From contig NZ_CP083553.1 of NCBI RefSeq assembly GCF_025144465.1, forward strand, positions 2,354,001-2,418,000: a stretch of 64,000 nucleotides of DNA, given 5' to 3'. This document shows, one piece after another, positions 25,361-34,144 of this stretch (position 1 is the first letter of the stretch; every line of letters starts with the position of its first letter). A model generated the notes under the pieces. It made no database searches, was not told the origin of the DNA, and saw nothing but the letters and a program-made list of their open reading frames with translations. A program made the position numbers and the translations under genes. The DNA is from Leisingera sp. S132. Its GTDB lineage: Bacteria > Pseudomonadota > Alphaproteobacteria > Rhodobacterales > Rhodobacteraceae.

Positions 25361-25400
25361 AGAGCCATGTGCCCGCCAGCACATGGCTCTTCCCCTTTTT
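25361..25400 (+). terminator. Strong intrinsic terminator after the Crp/Fnr gene
   Basis: Perfect 12-bp stem AGAGCCATGTGC / GCACATGGCTCT with a CCGCCA loop, followed by TCCCCTTTTT. Confidence 0.85.
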
Positions 25401-25433
25401 GCAGCCCGTCAGCCCTTCGCCGGACGCGCAGCG

Positions 25434-25480
25434 CAAAAGTTTTCCGAAAACTTTTGCCAAGACTTTTTGAAAAGTCTTGG
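25434..25480. repeat. AAAGTTTT double-hairpin intergenic repeat, copy A
   Basis: Two adjacent palindromes: CAAAAGTTTT-ccg-AAAACTTTTG, then CCAAGACTTTT-tg-AAAAGTCTTGG. A near-identical pair lies at 62125-62171. AT-rich and self-complementary in an otherwise GC-rich genome, each can form two stacked hairpins. Confidence 0.8.
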
Positions 25481-25555
25481 GCCTCCCCGCCGCGCGCCCT
25501 TAGTTAAAAAATATTCACTTAGCCAAGCCACGTCCCCGCCGCTACGGTGCCGCGC

Positions 25556-26068
25556 ATGGCTTATGATTATGACAAACTCTACCGCGAAACCCCGGACGCG
25601 CTCGGTGCGCCGTCCCCCGCATTCACCGCCTTTTTCGAGCAACTGGACGCGCAAGGACTGGACGTTCTGGATGCAGGCTGCGGCCAGGGCCGGGACGCAC
25701 TGTTCATCGCCCGCCTCGGCCACCGCGTCACCGGCATCGACCTCTCACCGCATGGCATCCGGGACATGCTGGCGGCAGCGCAGCGGGAGAACCTCGCGGT
25801 GACCGGCATCGCCGCCGACCTCGCCGCATGGGCGCCGGACTGCGGATACGACATTCTGCTGTTTGACCGCACCCTGCACATGCTGACCGCGCCGCAGCGG
25901 AGGGATCTTCTGACCCGGTGCCTGCCGCATGTGCGGCCCGGCGGCTGGGTGCTGATCTCGGATGAAAAGCGAAATCTGGAGGACTTCCGGCAGCTCTTTG
26001 CCAGGCAGCCCGGCACCTGGCGCACCGGAAAGGACAGCCGCGGTCTCCTCTTCATGCAGCGGGCTTGA
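25556..26068 (+). CDS. Class I SAM-dependent methyltransferase (TehB-like)
   Basis: 170 residues. SAM-binding motif I is VLDAGCGQGRDALFIARLGHRVTGIDLS (about 39-66), followed by FDRTLHMLTAPQRRDLLTRCLPHVRPGGWVLISDEKRN. Small single-domain methyltransferases of this kind resemble TehB, and the substrate cannot be predicted. The start MAYDYDKLY is chosen over an ATG three codons upstream, because the tyrosine-rich start is typical. It lies between the hairpin repeat and a bidirectional terminator, convergent with degQ. Confidence 0.85.
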   Translation: MAYDYDKLYRETPDALGAPSPAFTAFFEQLDAQGLDVLDAGCGQGRDALFIARLGHRVTGIDLSPHGIRDMLAAAQRENLAVTGIAADLAAWAPDCGYDILLFDRTLHMLTAPQRRDLLTRCLPHVRPGGWVLISDEKRNLEDFRQLFARQPGTWRTGKDSRGLLFMQRA

Positions 26069-26097
26069 ACCAGGATCCCGCCCCTGGGACAACCGGA

Positions 26098-26123
26098 AAA
26101 GGCCGGGCATCTGCCCGGCCTTT
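26098..26123. terminator. Bidirectional terminator between methyltransferase gene and degQ
   Basis: AAAGGCCGGGCA / TGCCCGGCCTTT, a 12-bp perfect stem with a two-base loop, A-rich on one side and T-rich on the other. It sits between two convergent stop codons (26068 and 26153). Confidence 0.8.
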
Positions 26124-26152
26124 CCTGACTTTTCAGCAATGCCTGCCCGCGA

Positions 26153-27646
26153 TTACTCCGACAGGTTCAGCGCCACAAAACGCGGCTCGCCGCCGCGGCG
26201 CACCAGCAGAAGCAGCGACTTGCGGCCGGCCTCCTTGGCCTCGCTCACACGCGCCTCCAGATCGCTGATCGCGGCAACCTTCTGCTGGCCCGCCTCGGTG
26301 ATCACATCCCCCGCACGCAGCCCCTTCTCCCAGGCTTCCGAGGTCTCGTCCACCGACAGAACCGCCAGCCCCTCGACATCCTCGGCCACGTTCAGCTCTG
26401 TGCGCATCTGCTCAGTCAGCACGCCAACCGACAGACCCAGCAGTTCCTTCTCGGTGCTGCCCGGCGCCTCGCCGCTGCCGTCTTCGCTGGCAGGTCCGCG
26501 CTCGGCATCCTCACGGCGGCCCAGGGTGATCCGCAGCGTCTCGGTCTTGCCCTCGCGGTAGACCACCACCCGCACAGTCTTGCCGACCTCGGCATTGCCG
26601 ACCTGGCGCACCAGGCCGCGGGTGTCCTTCACGTCGGCGCCGTCAAAGCTGACGATCACATCGCCCGCCAGAACGCCGCCCGCCTTGGCAGGCCCCTCCG
26701 GCACGTCAGTCACCAGCGCGCCGCGGGCCTTCTCCAGCCCCATTGCCTCTGCCAGATCGCTGTCCACATCCTGAATCTTCACACCCAGCCAGCCGCGGCG
26801 GGTCTCGCCGAATTCCTTCAGCTGCTCCACCACCTTGACCACCACATTCGACGCCATCGAGAAGCCGATGCCGATGGAGCCGCCGTTGGGCGACAGGATG
26901 GCGGTGTTCACGCCAACCACATCGCCGTCCATGTTGAACAGCGGCCCGCCGGAATTGCCCCGGTTGATCGCCGCATCGGTCTGGATGTAGTCGTCATAAG
27001 AGCCCGAAAGCTCCCGGTTGCGGGCCGACACGATGCCCGCGGAAACCGAGAACCCCTGCCCCAGCGGGTTGCCCATCGCCACCACCCAGTCGCCCACCCG
27101 GGCGGTATCGCTGTCGCCGAACTTGACGTATTTCAGCGCCGCCGGCGCCTCGACCTTCAACAGCGCGATGTCAGTGTTGGGGTCGGTGCCGATCACCTTG
27201 GCGGGCAGCAGTTCCTTGGGCTGGCCCTCACCCGGGAAAAACTCGATCTCGATCTCGTCTGCACCGTCGATCACGTGGTTGTTGGTGACGATATAGCCGT
27301 CCTCGGAGATCACAAACCCCGAGCCCAGCGCAGAGGACCGGCGCGGCCGGTTGCCATTGCCGTTGCCGTTGCGGTCCTGGAACTCACGGAAGAAATCCTC
27401 AAACGGCGAGCCCTCCGGCACGATGCCCTGCGGGCCGGTGCGGCCCTCCACAACAGTGCTGGTGGTGATGTTGACGACCGCCGGGCTGACCTTGTCGGCC
27501 AGCGGTGCCAGGCTTTCGGGCCGGGCCATTGCCGATACCGCCTGCATCAGCAGGACTGCCATGCTCAGCACCAGAAGCCAGGCCAGCCGGATCATCGCGC
27601 CGCTGCTGCCTGCCCGGCCGGAAATTGCAATTGCCTGTGGCTGCAC
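26153..27646 (-). CDS. degQ: Periplasmic serine protease DegQ/HtrA family
   Basis: Envelope quality-control protease and chaperone. 497 residues: signal/anchor segment (about 18-41, LAWLLVLSMAVLLMQAVSAMA), trypsin-like domain with triad H124 (TNNHVIDG), D159 (PNTDIALLKV) and S232 (NRGNSGGPLF), then two PDZ domains (about 290-375 and 400-495). A small Asn-Gly repeat (NGNGNGN, near 93-99) sits in the LA loop. I choose the GTG at 27644-27646 because AAGGAG lies exactly 7 nt upstream; the in-frame ATG six codons earlier would overlap that site. It lies at the end of the hflK-hflC-DUF2065 neighbourhood, but an MCP gene on the other strand intervenes. Confidence 0.94.
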   Translation of the reverse strand: MQPQAIAISGRAGSSGAMIRLAWLLVLSMAVLLMQAVSAMARPESLAPLADKVSPAVVNITTSTVVEGRTGPQGIVPEGSPFEDFFREFQDRNGNGNGNRPRRSSALGSGFVISEDGYIVTNNHVIDGADEIEIEFFPGEGQPKELLPAKVIGTDPNTDIALLKVEAPAALKYVKFGDSDTARVGDWVVAMGNPLGQGFSVSAGIVSARNRELSGSYDDYIQTDAAINRGNSGGPLFNMDGDVVGVNTAILSPNGGSIGIGFSMASNVVVKVVEQLKEFGETRRGWLGVKIQDVDSDLAEAMGLEKARGALVTDVPEGPAKAGGVLAGDVIVSFDGADVKDTRGLVRQVGNAEVGKTVRVVVYREGKTETLRITLGRREDAERGPASEDGSGEAPGSTEKELLGLSVGVLTEQMRTELNVAEDVEGLAVLSVDETSEAWEKGLRAGDVITEAGQQKVAAISDLEARVSEAKEAGRKSLLLLVRRGGEPRFVALNLSE

Positions 27647-27932
27647 GGATCTACTCCTTGTCATTTTCAATTCTTGGCCTCCGTCCCGGACCGGCGCAAA
27701 CGCCGCCGGCGCCGGGCAGAGTCTTATGGTCCCAATGTAGGAACTTCCGTCCGGCGCGCAACCAATGATGCACGCATTCAAGCCAGCGTGAAGACCCGCG
27801 GGCCCGCCGCCGGCACCGGATCAGCACCGCACGGGCCATTGACCCGGGTTCGCCCCGGTTTGCACCGTTTGTAAGGACTACGGCCCTACGGGTGGACCTC
27901 CACTCTCTCAAAATACCGGAGCCTTCAAGTTG

Positions 27933-30092
27933 ATGGAGACTTCTATCAAGACCGCACTCCTCTCCATCGTCGTCCTGGCCGCCGCCGTCATGTTCGCCCG
28001 GATCGGCATTGCCCGGTACACCGATGCTGTCCGAAGCAGCACATTATCAGAAATGGACAGGATCGAATCCCTCGCCGCGACGCTGGACGATCTGGAAATC
28101 GAATTCCTGTCAGCCCGGCGGGCGGAGAAAGACTTTCTGCTGCGGCGCAATGAACAAAGCGCCGAACGCCACGCCGAAGTGATGGCAGAGCTGACCGCAG
28201 CCCTGGAGTCTGCGCGTACCCAAAGTGCCGCAATTCAGGGCTTTTCCGGCCATGAAGCGGAGTTTGCCGCCCTCAAAACCTCAATCGGCGCCTTTGGTGC
28301 CGGGTTCCTGCAGCTTGCGGACAGCCACCGCCGGCTGGGACTGGATGAGAAATCCGGCCTGCAGGGAAGCCTCCGCAGCGCAGTCCACGACGCCGAAACC
28401 AGGCTCAAGGACCTCAACCGCCCGGAAATGCAGGTTAAGATGCTGATGATGCGCCGCCATGAAAAGGGCTTCATGCTGCGCGGCGCCGGCAAGTACCTTG
28501 GCCGCCTGGATGCCCGCGTGGCTGAATTCCTTGAATTTCCTGGCAGTTATTATGCCGATCAGGCGCAGCGCACCGAAATCGAGGCGCTGCTCAAAGCGTA
28601 CCAGAGCGCCTTCCAGTCCTTCGCCGCTGAATCGATGGCCGAAAAACAGCTGCGCAAGGAGCTTTCCGCAACGTTCGCTGAGGCGGAGCCGGTCCTGATG
28701 TCCCTGCGCGGCCAGTCCCGCACACTGCTGCCGGACGTCCACGTTCAGGCAAACCTGGCGGAACAGTCTGCCCGGAAGACGTCGCATGCGGCCGGCCTTG
28801 GCGGCCTCGCCCTGTTCATCGTGATCAGTCTCACGCTCGCCCTTGGCATTTCCCGTCCCCTGACCCGGGCCAGCAGCGTTCTGCAAGGTCTGATGGCGGG
28901 CGACTACTCCAAGGACCTGCCTGCCTCCCGCATCAGCGAAGTCGTGTCCATCGCCAGCGCTCTGGAGATATTCCGCAATGATCTCAGGCAGAAGGACCAG
29001 CTGATGGGCGAGATGTCCGAAGTGATTGCAGCCTGCGGCACGGGCGACTTCTCCAAACGGATCAGCACCGGCGGCAGCGACAGCGGCTTTGCCGTCCTGG
29101 CCCGCGGCGTGAACCAGACCGGCGAGGCGGCAGAGCGCGGTGCCAGCGGCGTGATGCAAGCGCTGAGCGCCCTGTCACGAGGCGACCTGACCCACCGGAT
29201 GCCAAGCGGCCACCAGGGCGTGTTCAAGGAGATTTCCGCGACGATCGACACGCTCAATGCCAATCTCAGCGAAATGGTCGTCCAGCTGACCAGCAGCAGC
29301 AGCACTCTGCTCAGCACCTCCGATGAGATCGCCGGCGCGGCAGAGGACGCCTCCCGCCGCGGCGAGCACTCCGCCGCGTCGCTGGAGGAAACCGCAGGCT
29401 CCCTGCAGACCCTGAACGAAGCGGTGCAAAGCACGGCGGAAAACGCAAGGCAGGCCAACAGCTATGTGAGCGATGTGCAGCAGCAGGCGCTGTCGGCCCA
29501 TGAACTCGCCAGCGAGTCGATCCGCGCGGTCCGCAGGGTTGCGGACTCGTCGCAGGCCATTGCCAGGATCACCGACCTGATCGACGGCATCGCCTTTCAG
29601 ACCAACCTCCTGGCCCTGAACGCCGGGGTCGAGGCCGCCCGCGCAGGCGAAGCCGGGCGCGGCTTTGCCGTGGTCGCATCGGAGGTCCGCAACCTCGCCC
29701 AGAGGTCCGCAGGCGCGGCCGGGGAAATCAGCGAACTGATCAGGAACAGCGGCCGCGAAGTCGACACCGGCGTCGGCCTTGCGGAACAGACCGGCGAGGC
29801 CCTGGCGGTTATCCAGAAGGTTGTCTATCAGATCGTCGGCAAGGTGCGGGAAATCTCCGATGCTGCGTCCGATCAGGCCGGCAGCCTGACGGAGGTGAAC
29901 ACGGCCATCACGGCCCTGGACCGGAACGCGCAGCAGAACGCAGCGATGCTGGAAGAGACCGCCGCCGCAAGCCAGCTGCTGCGCCGCGAGGCAGGCAGCC
30001 TGGTGCAGGCCGTCGGCGGCTTCACGGTTGAGCCCGCCGCCGGCTGGCAGGCGCAGGACGGCAGCGAACCCGGGCTGGCTCTGGAGGCCTGA
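27933..30092 (+). CDS. Methyl-accepting chemotaxis protein with HBM-type sensor
   Basis: 719 residues. TM1 is at about 6-26 and TM2 at about 286-308 ([18 protein letters not shown]). The roughly 260-residue periplasmic region is all-helical with two similar motifs, [13 protein letters not shown] and [11 protein letters not shown], typical of helical bimodular (HBM) sensors that bind small organic acids. A HAMP domain follows, then the cytoplasmic coiled coil with the conserved hairpin tip [40 protein letters not shown] at 27933 has GGAG about 11 nt upstream. No CheA or CheW is nearby, so it is an orphan receptor. It interrupts the usual DUF2065-degQ adjacency on the opposite strand. Confidence 0.93.
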   Translation: METSIKTALLSIVVLAAAVMFARIGIARYTDAVRSSTLSEMDRIESLAATLDDLEIEFLSARRAEKDFLLRRNEQSAERHAEVMAELTAALESARTQSAAIQGFSGHEAEFAALKTSIGAFGAGFLQLADSHRRLGLDEKSGLQGSLRSAVHDAETRLKDLNRPEMQVKMLMMRRHEKGFMLRGAGKYLGRLDARVAEFLEFPGSYYADQAQRTEIEALLKAYQSAFQSFAAESMAEKQLRKELSATFAEAEPVLMSLRGQSRTLLPDVHVQANLAEQSARKTSHAAGLGGLALFIVISLTLALGISRPLTRASSVLQGLMAGDYSKDLPASRISEVVSIASALEIFRNDLRQKDQLMGEMSEVIAACGTGDFSKRISTGGSDSGFAVLARGVNQTGEAAERGASGVMQALSALSRGDLTHRMPSGHQGVFKEISATIDTLNANLSEMVVQLTSSSSTLLSTSDEIAGAAEDASRRGEHSAASLEETAGSLQTLNEAVQSTAENARQANSYVSDVQQQALSAHELASESIRAVRRVADSSQAIARITDLIDGIAFQTNLLALNAGVEAARAGEAGRGFAVVASEVRNLAQRSAGAAGEISELIRNSGREVDTGVGLAEQTGEALAVIQKVVYQIVGKVREISDAASDQAGSLTEVNTAITALDRNAQQNAAMLEETAAASQLLRREAGSLVQAVGGFTVEPAAGWQAQDGSEPGLALEA

Positions 30093-30124
30093 CCGCCCGC
30101 CGGTCGGCATTAAACAAAACAAGG

Positions 30125-30150
30125 CGCGGGCTGGCGGCAGCCCGCGTTTT
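30125..30150 (+). terminator. Terminator after the MCP gene
   Basis: CGCGGGCTG / CAGCCCGCG stem with GCGG loop and TTTT tail, 33 bp after the stop. It also lies in front of the convergent DUF2065 gene. Confidence 0.8.
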
Positions 30151-30182
30151 CCTGATTTCCGCAGGCCGCCGGCAGCGCGCTG

Positions 30183-30377
30183 TCAGACCTCCAGCCGGAA
30201 CGCCAGCCAGACCAGGATCAGCCCCAGCGCCAGCGCCGCCAGCCCGGCATTGCGGCGCTGCTCCTCCGTCAGGGCGCGCAGCATTTCCAGCAGCCGCTCC
30301 ACAAGCGAAGGGGCCAGTGCGTACACCAGCCCCTCTGCAATCAGTACCAGCCCGAGGGCCAGAAGGACGAACCCCAT
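30183..30377 (-). CDS. DUF2065 small membrane protein
   Basis: 64 residues with two hydrophobic helices (GFVLLALGLVLIAEGLVYALAP and NAGLAALALGLILVWLAFRL) around a short basic loop. This is the DUF2065 pattern found next to hflKC in many proteobacteria; function unknown, perhaps an accessory to the HflKC complex. Coupled to hflC by a TAATG overlap at 30377. Confidence 0.85.
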   Translation of the reverse strand: MGFVLLALGLVLIAEGLVYALAPSLVERLLEMLRALTEEQRRNAGLAALALGLILVWLAFRLEV

Positions 30378-31258
30378 TACTGGCGCGCCGTCTGCCCGTC
30401 CGAGGACTTCAGGTAGTTGAAGAACTCGTTGTCCGGCGACAGCACCATCGAGGAGTTCCCGGCCAGCAGCGAATTCGCATAGGCGTTCAGTGAGCGGTAG
30501 AACTCAAAGAACTCAGGGTCAGCCCCATACGCTTGTGCAAAGATCGCGTTGCGCTCGGCGTCCGACTCACCGCGGATCACCTCAGCCTCGCGCTCCGCTT
30601 CCGACACCAGTTCAACCTCGGTCCGGTCGGCCTGCGCGCGCACGCGCTGCGCGGCCTCTTCACCGCGGGCGATTTCATCCGCCGCTTCCCGCTCGCGCTC
30701 GGCGCGCATCCGGGCAAAGGTGGCTTCCAGGTTGGCCTGCGGCAGGTCGGTGCGCTTCAGCCGCACGTCGATCACCTCGAGGCCCAGCTGGCGGGCTTGG
30801 GTGATGGCACCGTTGCGGATCCGCAGCATCAGCGCAAAACGGTCCGAAGACAGGATGTCGTTGGAGCTGACGGAACCCAGAACCTCACGGGTCTGCGCCC
30901 GCATGATCTTGTCCAGACGCAGTTCCGCAGCACCAATGCCGCCGCCGCCGACTGCCTGGCGGAAGGTATCCACGTTGGCAATCCGGTAGCGCGAGAACGC
31001 ATCCACAATCAGGCGGCGGTCATCCAGCGGGGTAACCTCCAGCGGGCCGACTTCCAGGCTCAGGATGCGGTCGTCATAGCGCACGACGTTGTCGATGACC
31101 GGCAGCTTGAACGCCAGGCCCGGGGTTTCCTTGATGTCCACCACCCGGCCAAAGCGCAGCACCAGCGCCTTTTCACGCTCGTCCACGATGAAGATCGAGG
31201 ACAGCAATGCAATGCCCAGAACCACCAGGACGGGCAGAAGAAGAGTAGATTTCCGCAT
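30377..31258 (-). CDS. hflC: HflC, SPFH-domain membrane protease modulator
   Basis: Partner of HflK; the HflKC complex forms a cage around FtsH hexamers and limits their protease activity. 293 residues: one N-terminal TM helix (LLLPVLVVLGIALLSSIFIVDE) and a periplasmic SPFH/band-7 domain (KALVLRFGRVVDIKETPGLAFKLP), then a long coiled coil rich in Ala, Arg and Glu. Overlaps hflK by TGATG at 31256-31260 and DUF2065 by TAATG, so three proteins come from one message. Confidence 0.95.
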   Translation of the reverse strand: MRKSTLLLPVLVVLGIALLSSIFIVDEREKALVLRFGRVVDIKETPGLAFKLPVIDNVVRYDDRILSLEVGPLEVTPLDDRRLIVDAFSRYRIANVDTFRQAVGGGGIGAAELRLDKIMRAQTREVLGSVSSNDILSSDRFALMLRIRNGAITQARQLGLEVIDVRLKRTDLPQANLEATFARMRAEREREAADEIARGEEAAQRVRAQADRTEVELVSEAEREAEVIRGESDAERNAIFAQAYGADPEFFEFYRSLNAYANSLLAGNSSMVLSPDNEFFNYLKSSDGQTARQ

Positions 31259-32397
31259 CAGTTGCCCTCCTGCGGCTTGCGCAGCTCATTGAGCGGCAGA
31301 TAGGGCACTACCCCCTGGCCTTCGCCGCCTACGTTGTCATCCAGGATGATCTTGTCCACGCGGCTCAGAACCTCTTCCATGGTTTCCAGGTACAGGCGCT
31401 TGCGGGTCACTTCCGGCGCTTTCTGGTATTCCTCCAGAACCGCGGTAAAGCGACTCGCCTCACCCTGGGCCTCATTCACCACGCGGGCGCGGTAAGCCTC
31501 GGCCTCTTCCAGCGTCTGTGCCGCCTGGCCGCGGGCACCAGCCAGCTTGCGGTTGGCATAGGCATCCGCCTGTTTCTCCAGCCGGTCGCGTTCCTGGCCT
31601 GCGGACTGCACTTCGCGGAAGGCGTCCTTCACCGGCTCCGGCGGGTCGGCACCGTCAAAGTTCACCCGCACGACGTTCACGCCGCTGTCATAGCTGTCCA
31701 GCGTCTCCTGGATCAGCTCTTCCAGCCGGGCGGTGATGGCGCCGCGGTCGCGGTTCAGGATCGGCGCCAGCTCGGACTGTGCGATGATCTCGCGCATCGC
31801 CGATTCCGACACCGCGTTGATGGTGGAGCGCGGGTCGCGCAGGTTGAACAGGAAGCGCGCCGGGTCGGAAATGTTCCAGACCACCTGGAAATCCACGTCG
31901 ATGATGTTCTCGTCGCCGGTCAGCATCAGCCCGGCGTCAGAACCGCGGGCGCCGGAACCGATGTTCTCGGTCTGCTCCACCCGCACCGGGATCACCTCCT
32001 TAGTGACCAGCGGCCAGGGCGCAAAGTTCAGGCCCGGCTGCCCGGTTGCGGAATACTCACCCAGGAACAGCTCAACCGACTGCTCTTCCGGCTTGACGGT
32101 GTACACACTGGCAAAGCCCCACAGCACCGCGCCGGCGATGACTGCCAGCCCAAGGGTGCCCTTGGTGAACAGCGGCGCGCCGCCGCCCGGCCCGCCACGT
32201 CCGCCACGACCGCCACCGGAACCGCCGCGCCCGCCCATCAGCACGCGCAGCTGCTCCTGGCCCTTTTTCACCAGTTCATCGATTTCGGGGATCTGGGGAT
32301 CCTCGGGCTTGCGCCCGCCGCCATTGTTGCCCCGGTTGCCGCCTCCGCCGCCGGAGGAGCCACCGCCCCCCCATGGGCCACCGCTATTGCCCGCCAT
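31258..32397 (-). CDS. hflK: HflK, SPFH-domain membrane protease modulator
   Basis: 379 residues, the larger HflKC partner. A Gly/Arg-rich low-complexity N-terminus (about 1-75, with GGPWGGGGSSGGGGG) is typical of HflK. One TM helix (LGLAVIAGAVLWGFASVYTV) and a band-7 domain (EQSVELFLGEYS...PGLNFAPWP) follow, with a coiled coil and a short C-terminal tail. I start at MAGNSGGPWG (32395-32397); the longer frame adds an unrelated leader. First gene of hflK-hflC-DUF2065; gor lies upstream on the same strand with an 83-bp gap. Confidence 0.94.
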   Translation of the reverse strand: MAGNSGGPWGGGGSSGGGGGNRGNNGGGRKPEDPQIPEIDELVKKGQEQLRVLMGGRGGSGGGRGGRGGPGGGAPLFTKGTLGLAVIAGAVLWGFASVYTVKPEEQSVELFLGEYSATGQPGLNFAPWPLVTKEVIPVRVEQTENIGSGARGSDAGLMLTGDENIIDVDFQVVWNISDPARFLFNLRDPRSTINAVSESAMREIIAQSELAPILNRDRGAITARLEELIQETLDSYDSGVNVVRVNFDGADPPEPVKDAFREVQSAGQERDRLEKQADAYANRKLAGARGQAAQTLEEAEAYRARVVNEAQGEASRFTAVLEEYQKAPEVTRKRLYLETMEEVLSRVDKIILDDNVGGEGQGVVPYLPLNELRKPQEGN

Positions 32398-32480
32398 TTG
32401 TCTCCTATCTGTTTGCTGCCGCCCTTCCCCGCTACTGAGAAAGGCCGGCATGTGTGTTCTGTTCTTGCCGGTTTGCCCGC

Positions 32481-33836
32481 TCAGGCCGAGCGCACCGGAG
32501 TTTTCAATGTCACCAACTCTTCCGACATTGTCGGGTGCACCGCAACCGTGCGGTCGAAATCTTCTTTGGTTGCACCCATTTTTACGGCAATACCAGCCAG
32601 CTGGATCATCTCGCCCGCGCCGGGTGCGACGATATGGCAGCCCAGCACCTTGCGGGAGGCCTTTGAGACGATCAGCTTCATCAGCACCCGCTGCGCCCGG
32701 CCCGCAAAGGCCTGCTGCATCGGTTTGAACGAAGTCGCATAGACCTCAATGGGTTCCTGCTCGCGCGCTTCTTCCTCGCTGAGGCCAATGGTGCCCATCT
32801 CCGGCTGGGTGAAGATCGCAGTCGGAATCAGTTCATGGTCGGGGCTGGTCGGATTGCCCTTGAACACGGTCTCGACAAAGGCCATCGCCTCGCGGATCGC
32901 CACCGGGGTCAGCGCCACCCGGTCGGTCACATCGCCGATCGCATAGACCGACGGCACCGAGGTCTGGCTGTATTCATCGACGATGATCTCGCCCTTGCGG
33001 CCGCGCGCCACGCCGACCTCCTCCAGCCCGAGGTTATCGGCATTGGGATGGCGGCCGGTGGCATACATCACCTTGTCGAACAGCCGCTCCTGGCCGTTGG
33101 TGGATTTCACCCAGATCTTATCGCCTTCCTTGCGCATCTCCAGCACATTGGTGCCCAGATGCACGTCGATACCCGCCTGGCACATCTCCTCGGAAATCAG
33201 CCCGCGCGCCTCGTCGTCGAAACCGCGCAGGATCTGCGCGCCGCGGTAGAACTGCGTGGTGCTGACGCCCAACCCGTTCATGATGCCCGCAAATTCGCTG
33301 GCGATATAGCCGCCGCCGACGATCAGCAGGCTTTCCGGCAGCTTGTCCAGGTGGAACATCTCGTTGGAGGTGATCGCCAGCTCAGAGCCCGGAAACTCCG
33401 GAACTGTGGGCCAGCCGCCGGTGGCAATCAGGATGTGCTTGGCGGTCTTGCGGGTGCCGTCAGCCAGCTCCACCGTATGCGCATCGGCCAGTTTCGCGCG
33501 GCTGTCAAAGCTCTCGACGCCATTGCTCTTCAGGATATTCCGGTAGATGCCTTCCAGCCGGTCCAGCTCGCCATGCAGCTTGCCCTTGAAAGCGTCCCAA
33601 TCGAACCCGCCGGCGCTGATGTCCCAGCCATAGGCGCGGGCATCCTCGACCATGCCGGAGTATTCGGACGCAAACACCATCAGCTTTTTCGGCACGCAGC
33701 CGCGGATCACGCAAGTGCCGCCGTAACGGTCCTCTTCGGCCAGCGCCACCTTGGCGCCTTCCTGCGCCGCAACCCGCGCCGCCCGCACCCCGCCGGAGCC
33801 GCCGCCGATGACAAACAGATCGTAATCAAAGCTCAT
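32481..33836 (-). CDS. gor: Glutathione-disulfide reductase
   Basis: FAD enzyme that reduces oxidised glutathione with NADPH in the cytoplasm. 451 residues. FAD motif GGGSGGVRAA at the N-terminus; redox-active disulfide C42/C47 in GGTCVIRGCVPKK; NADPH-domain motif GGGYIASEFAGIMNGLG; and the dimer-interface catalytic His in VAVHPTMSEE. The RGCVPKK and HPTMSEE forms support glutathione rather than dihydrolipoamide or mercuric reductase. Starts at MSFDYDLFVIGG (33834-33836); the frame upstream is not conserved-looking. Downstream of rpiA, in front of hflK. Confidence 0.95.
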   Translation of the reverse strand: MSFDYDLFVIGGGSGGVRAARVAAQEGAKVALAEEDRYGGTCVIRGCVPKKLMVFASEYSGMVEDARAYGWDISAGGFDWDAFKGKLHGELDRLEGIYRNILKSNGVESFDSRAKLADAHTVELADGTRKTAKHILIATGGWPTVPEFPGSELAITSNEMFHLDKLPESLLIVGGGYIASEFAGIMNGLGVSTTQFYRGAQILRGFDDEARGLISEEMCQAGIDVHLGTNVLEMRKEGDKIWVKSTNGQERLFDKVMYATGRHPNADNLGLEEVGVARGRKGEIIVDEYSQTSVPSVYAIGDVTDRVALTPVAIREAMAFVETVFKGNPTSPDHELIPTAIFTQPEMGTIGLSEEEAREQEPIEVYATSFKPMQQAFAGRAQRVLMKLIVSKASRKVLGCHIVAPGAGEMIQLAGIAVKMGATKEDFDRTVAVHPTMSEELVTLKTPVRSA

Positions 33837-34144
33837 GAAGTTCCGCCCTTTGCAATTCTTGATCAGGTGTATCCCATAACGGACCACCAAACGCCATATG
33901 CCCAAGTGGGCGTTCCCGCGCCGCATTCAACCTTTTGCATTGAATTTGCACTGGGTTGTGAGGCGGAAACTGCGCATTCCGGCCGGTCAGGGGCACTGCC
34001 TCCTCAGGAACCGGAATTCGGCGCGAATTCCGTCCTGAAATCCTGCGTGGATTTCAGGCCCTCTTCAGCGGCAGCCCTCTCGGCTTCCGCGACTCCGGTT
34101 TCCTTGCAGGAATCCGGCGCGCAAAACGCAGACCGCAGCCGCTC
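33837..34144. repeat. 308-bp gap between rpiA and gor with a cluster of hairpins
   Basis: Two perfect hairpins sit side by side: CGGAATTC-ggcgc-GAATTCCG (34012-34032) and CCTGAAATCC-tgcgt-GGATTTCAGG (34034-34058). A third, imperfect one spans about 34095-34117 (CCGGTTTCC...GGAATCCGG). T tracts are absent, so these look like a palindromic repeat cluster more than plain terminators. The remaining part holds the gor promoter; no gene is visible. Confidence 0.65.

Larger units (their letters stand above)
25213..25555 (+). other. 343-bp intergenic region with terminator and hairpin repeat
   Basis: Contains a long leader or 3-prime UTR, a strong intrinsic terminator at 25361-25400 and the AAAGTTTT-type double hairpin at 25434-25480. 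No protein gene is visible. The 148 bp between the crp stop and the terminator could be a 3-prime UTR or an independent small RNA. Confidence 0.6.
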
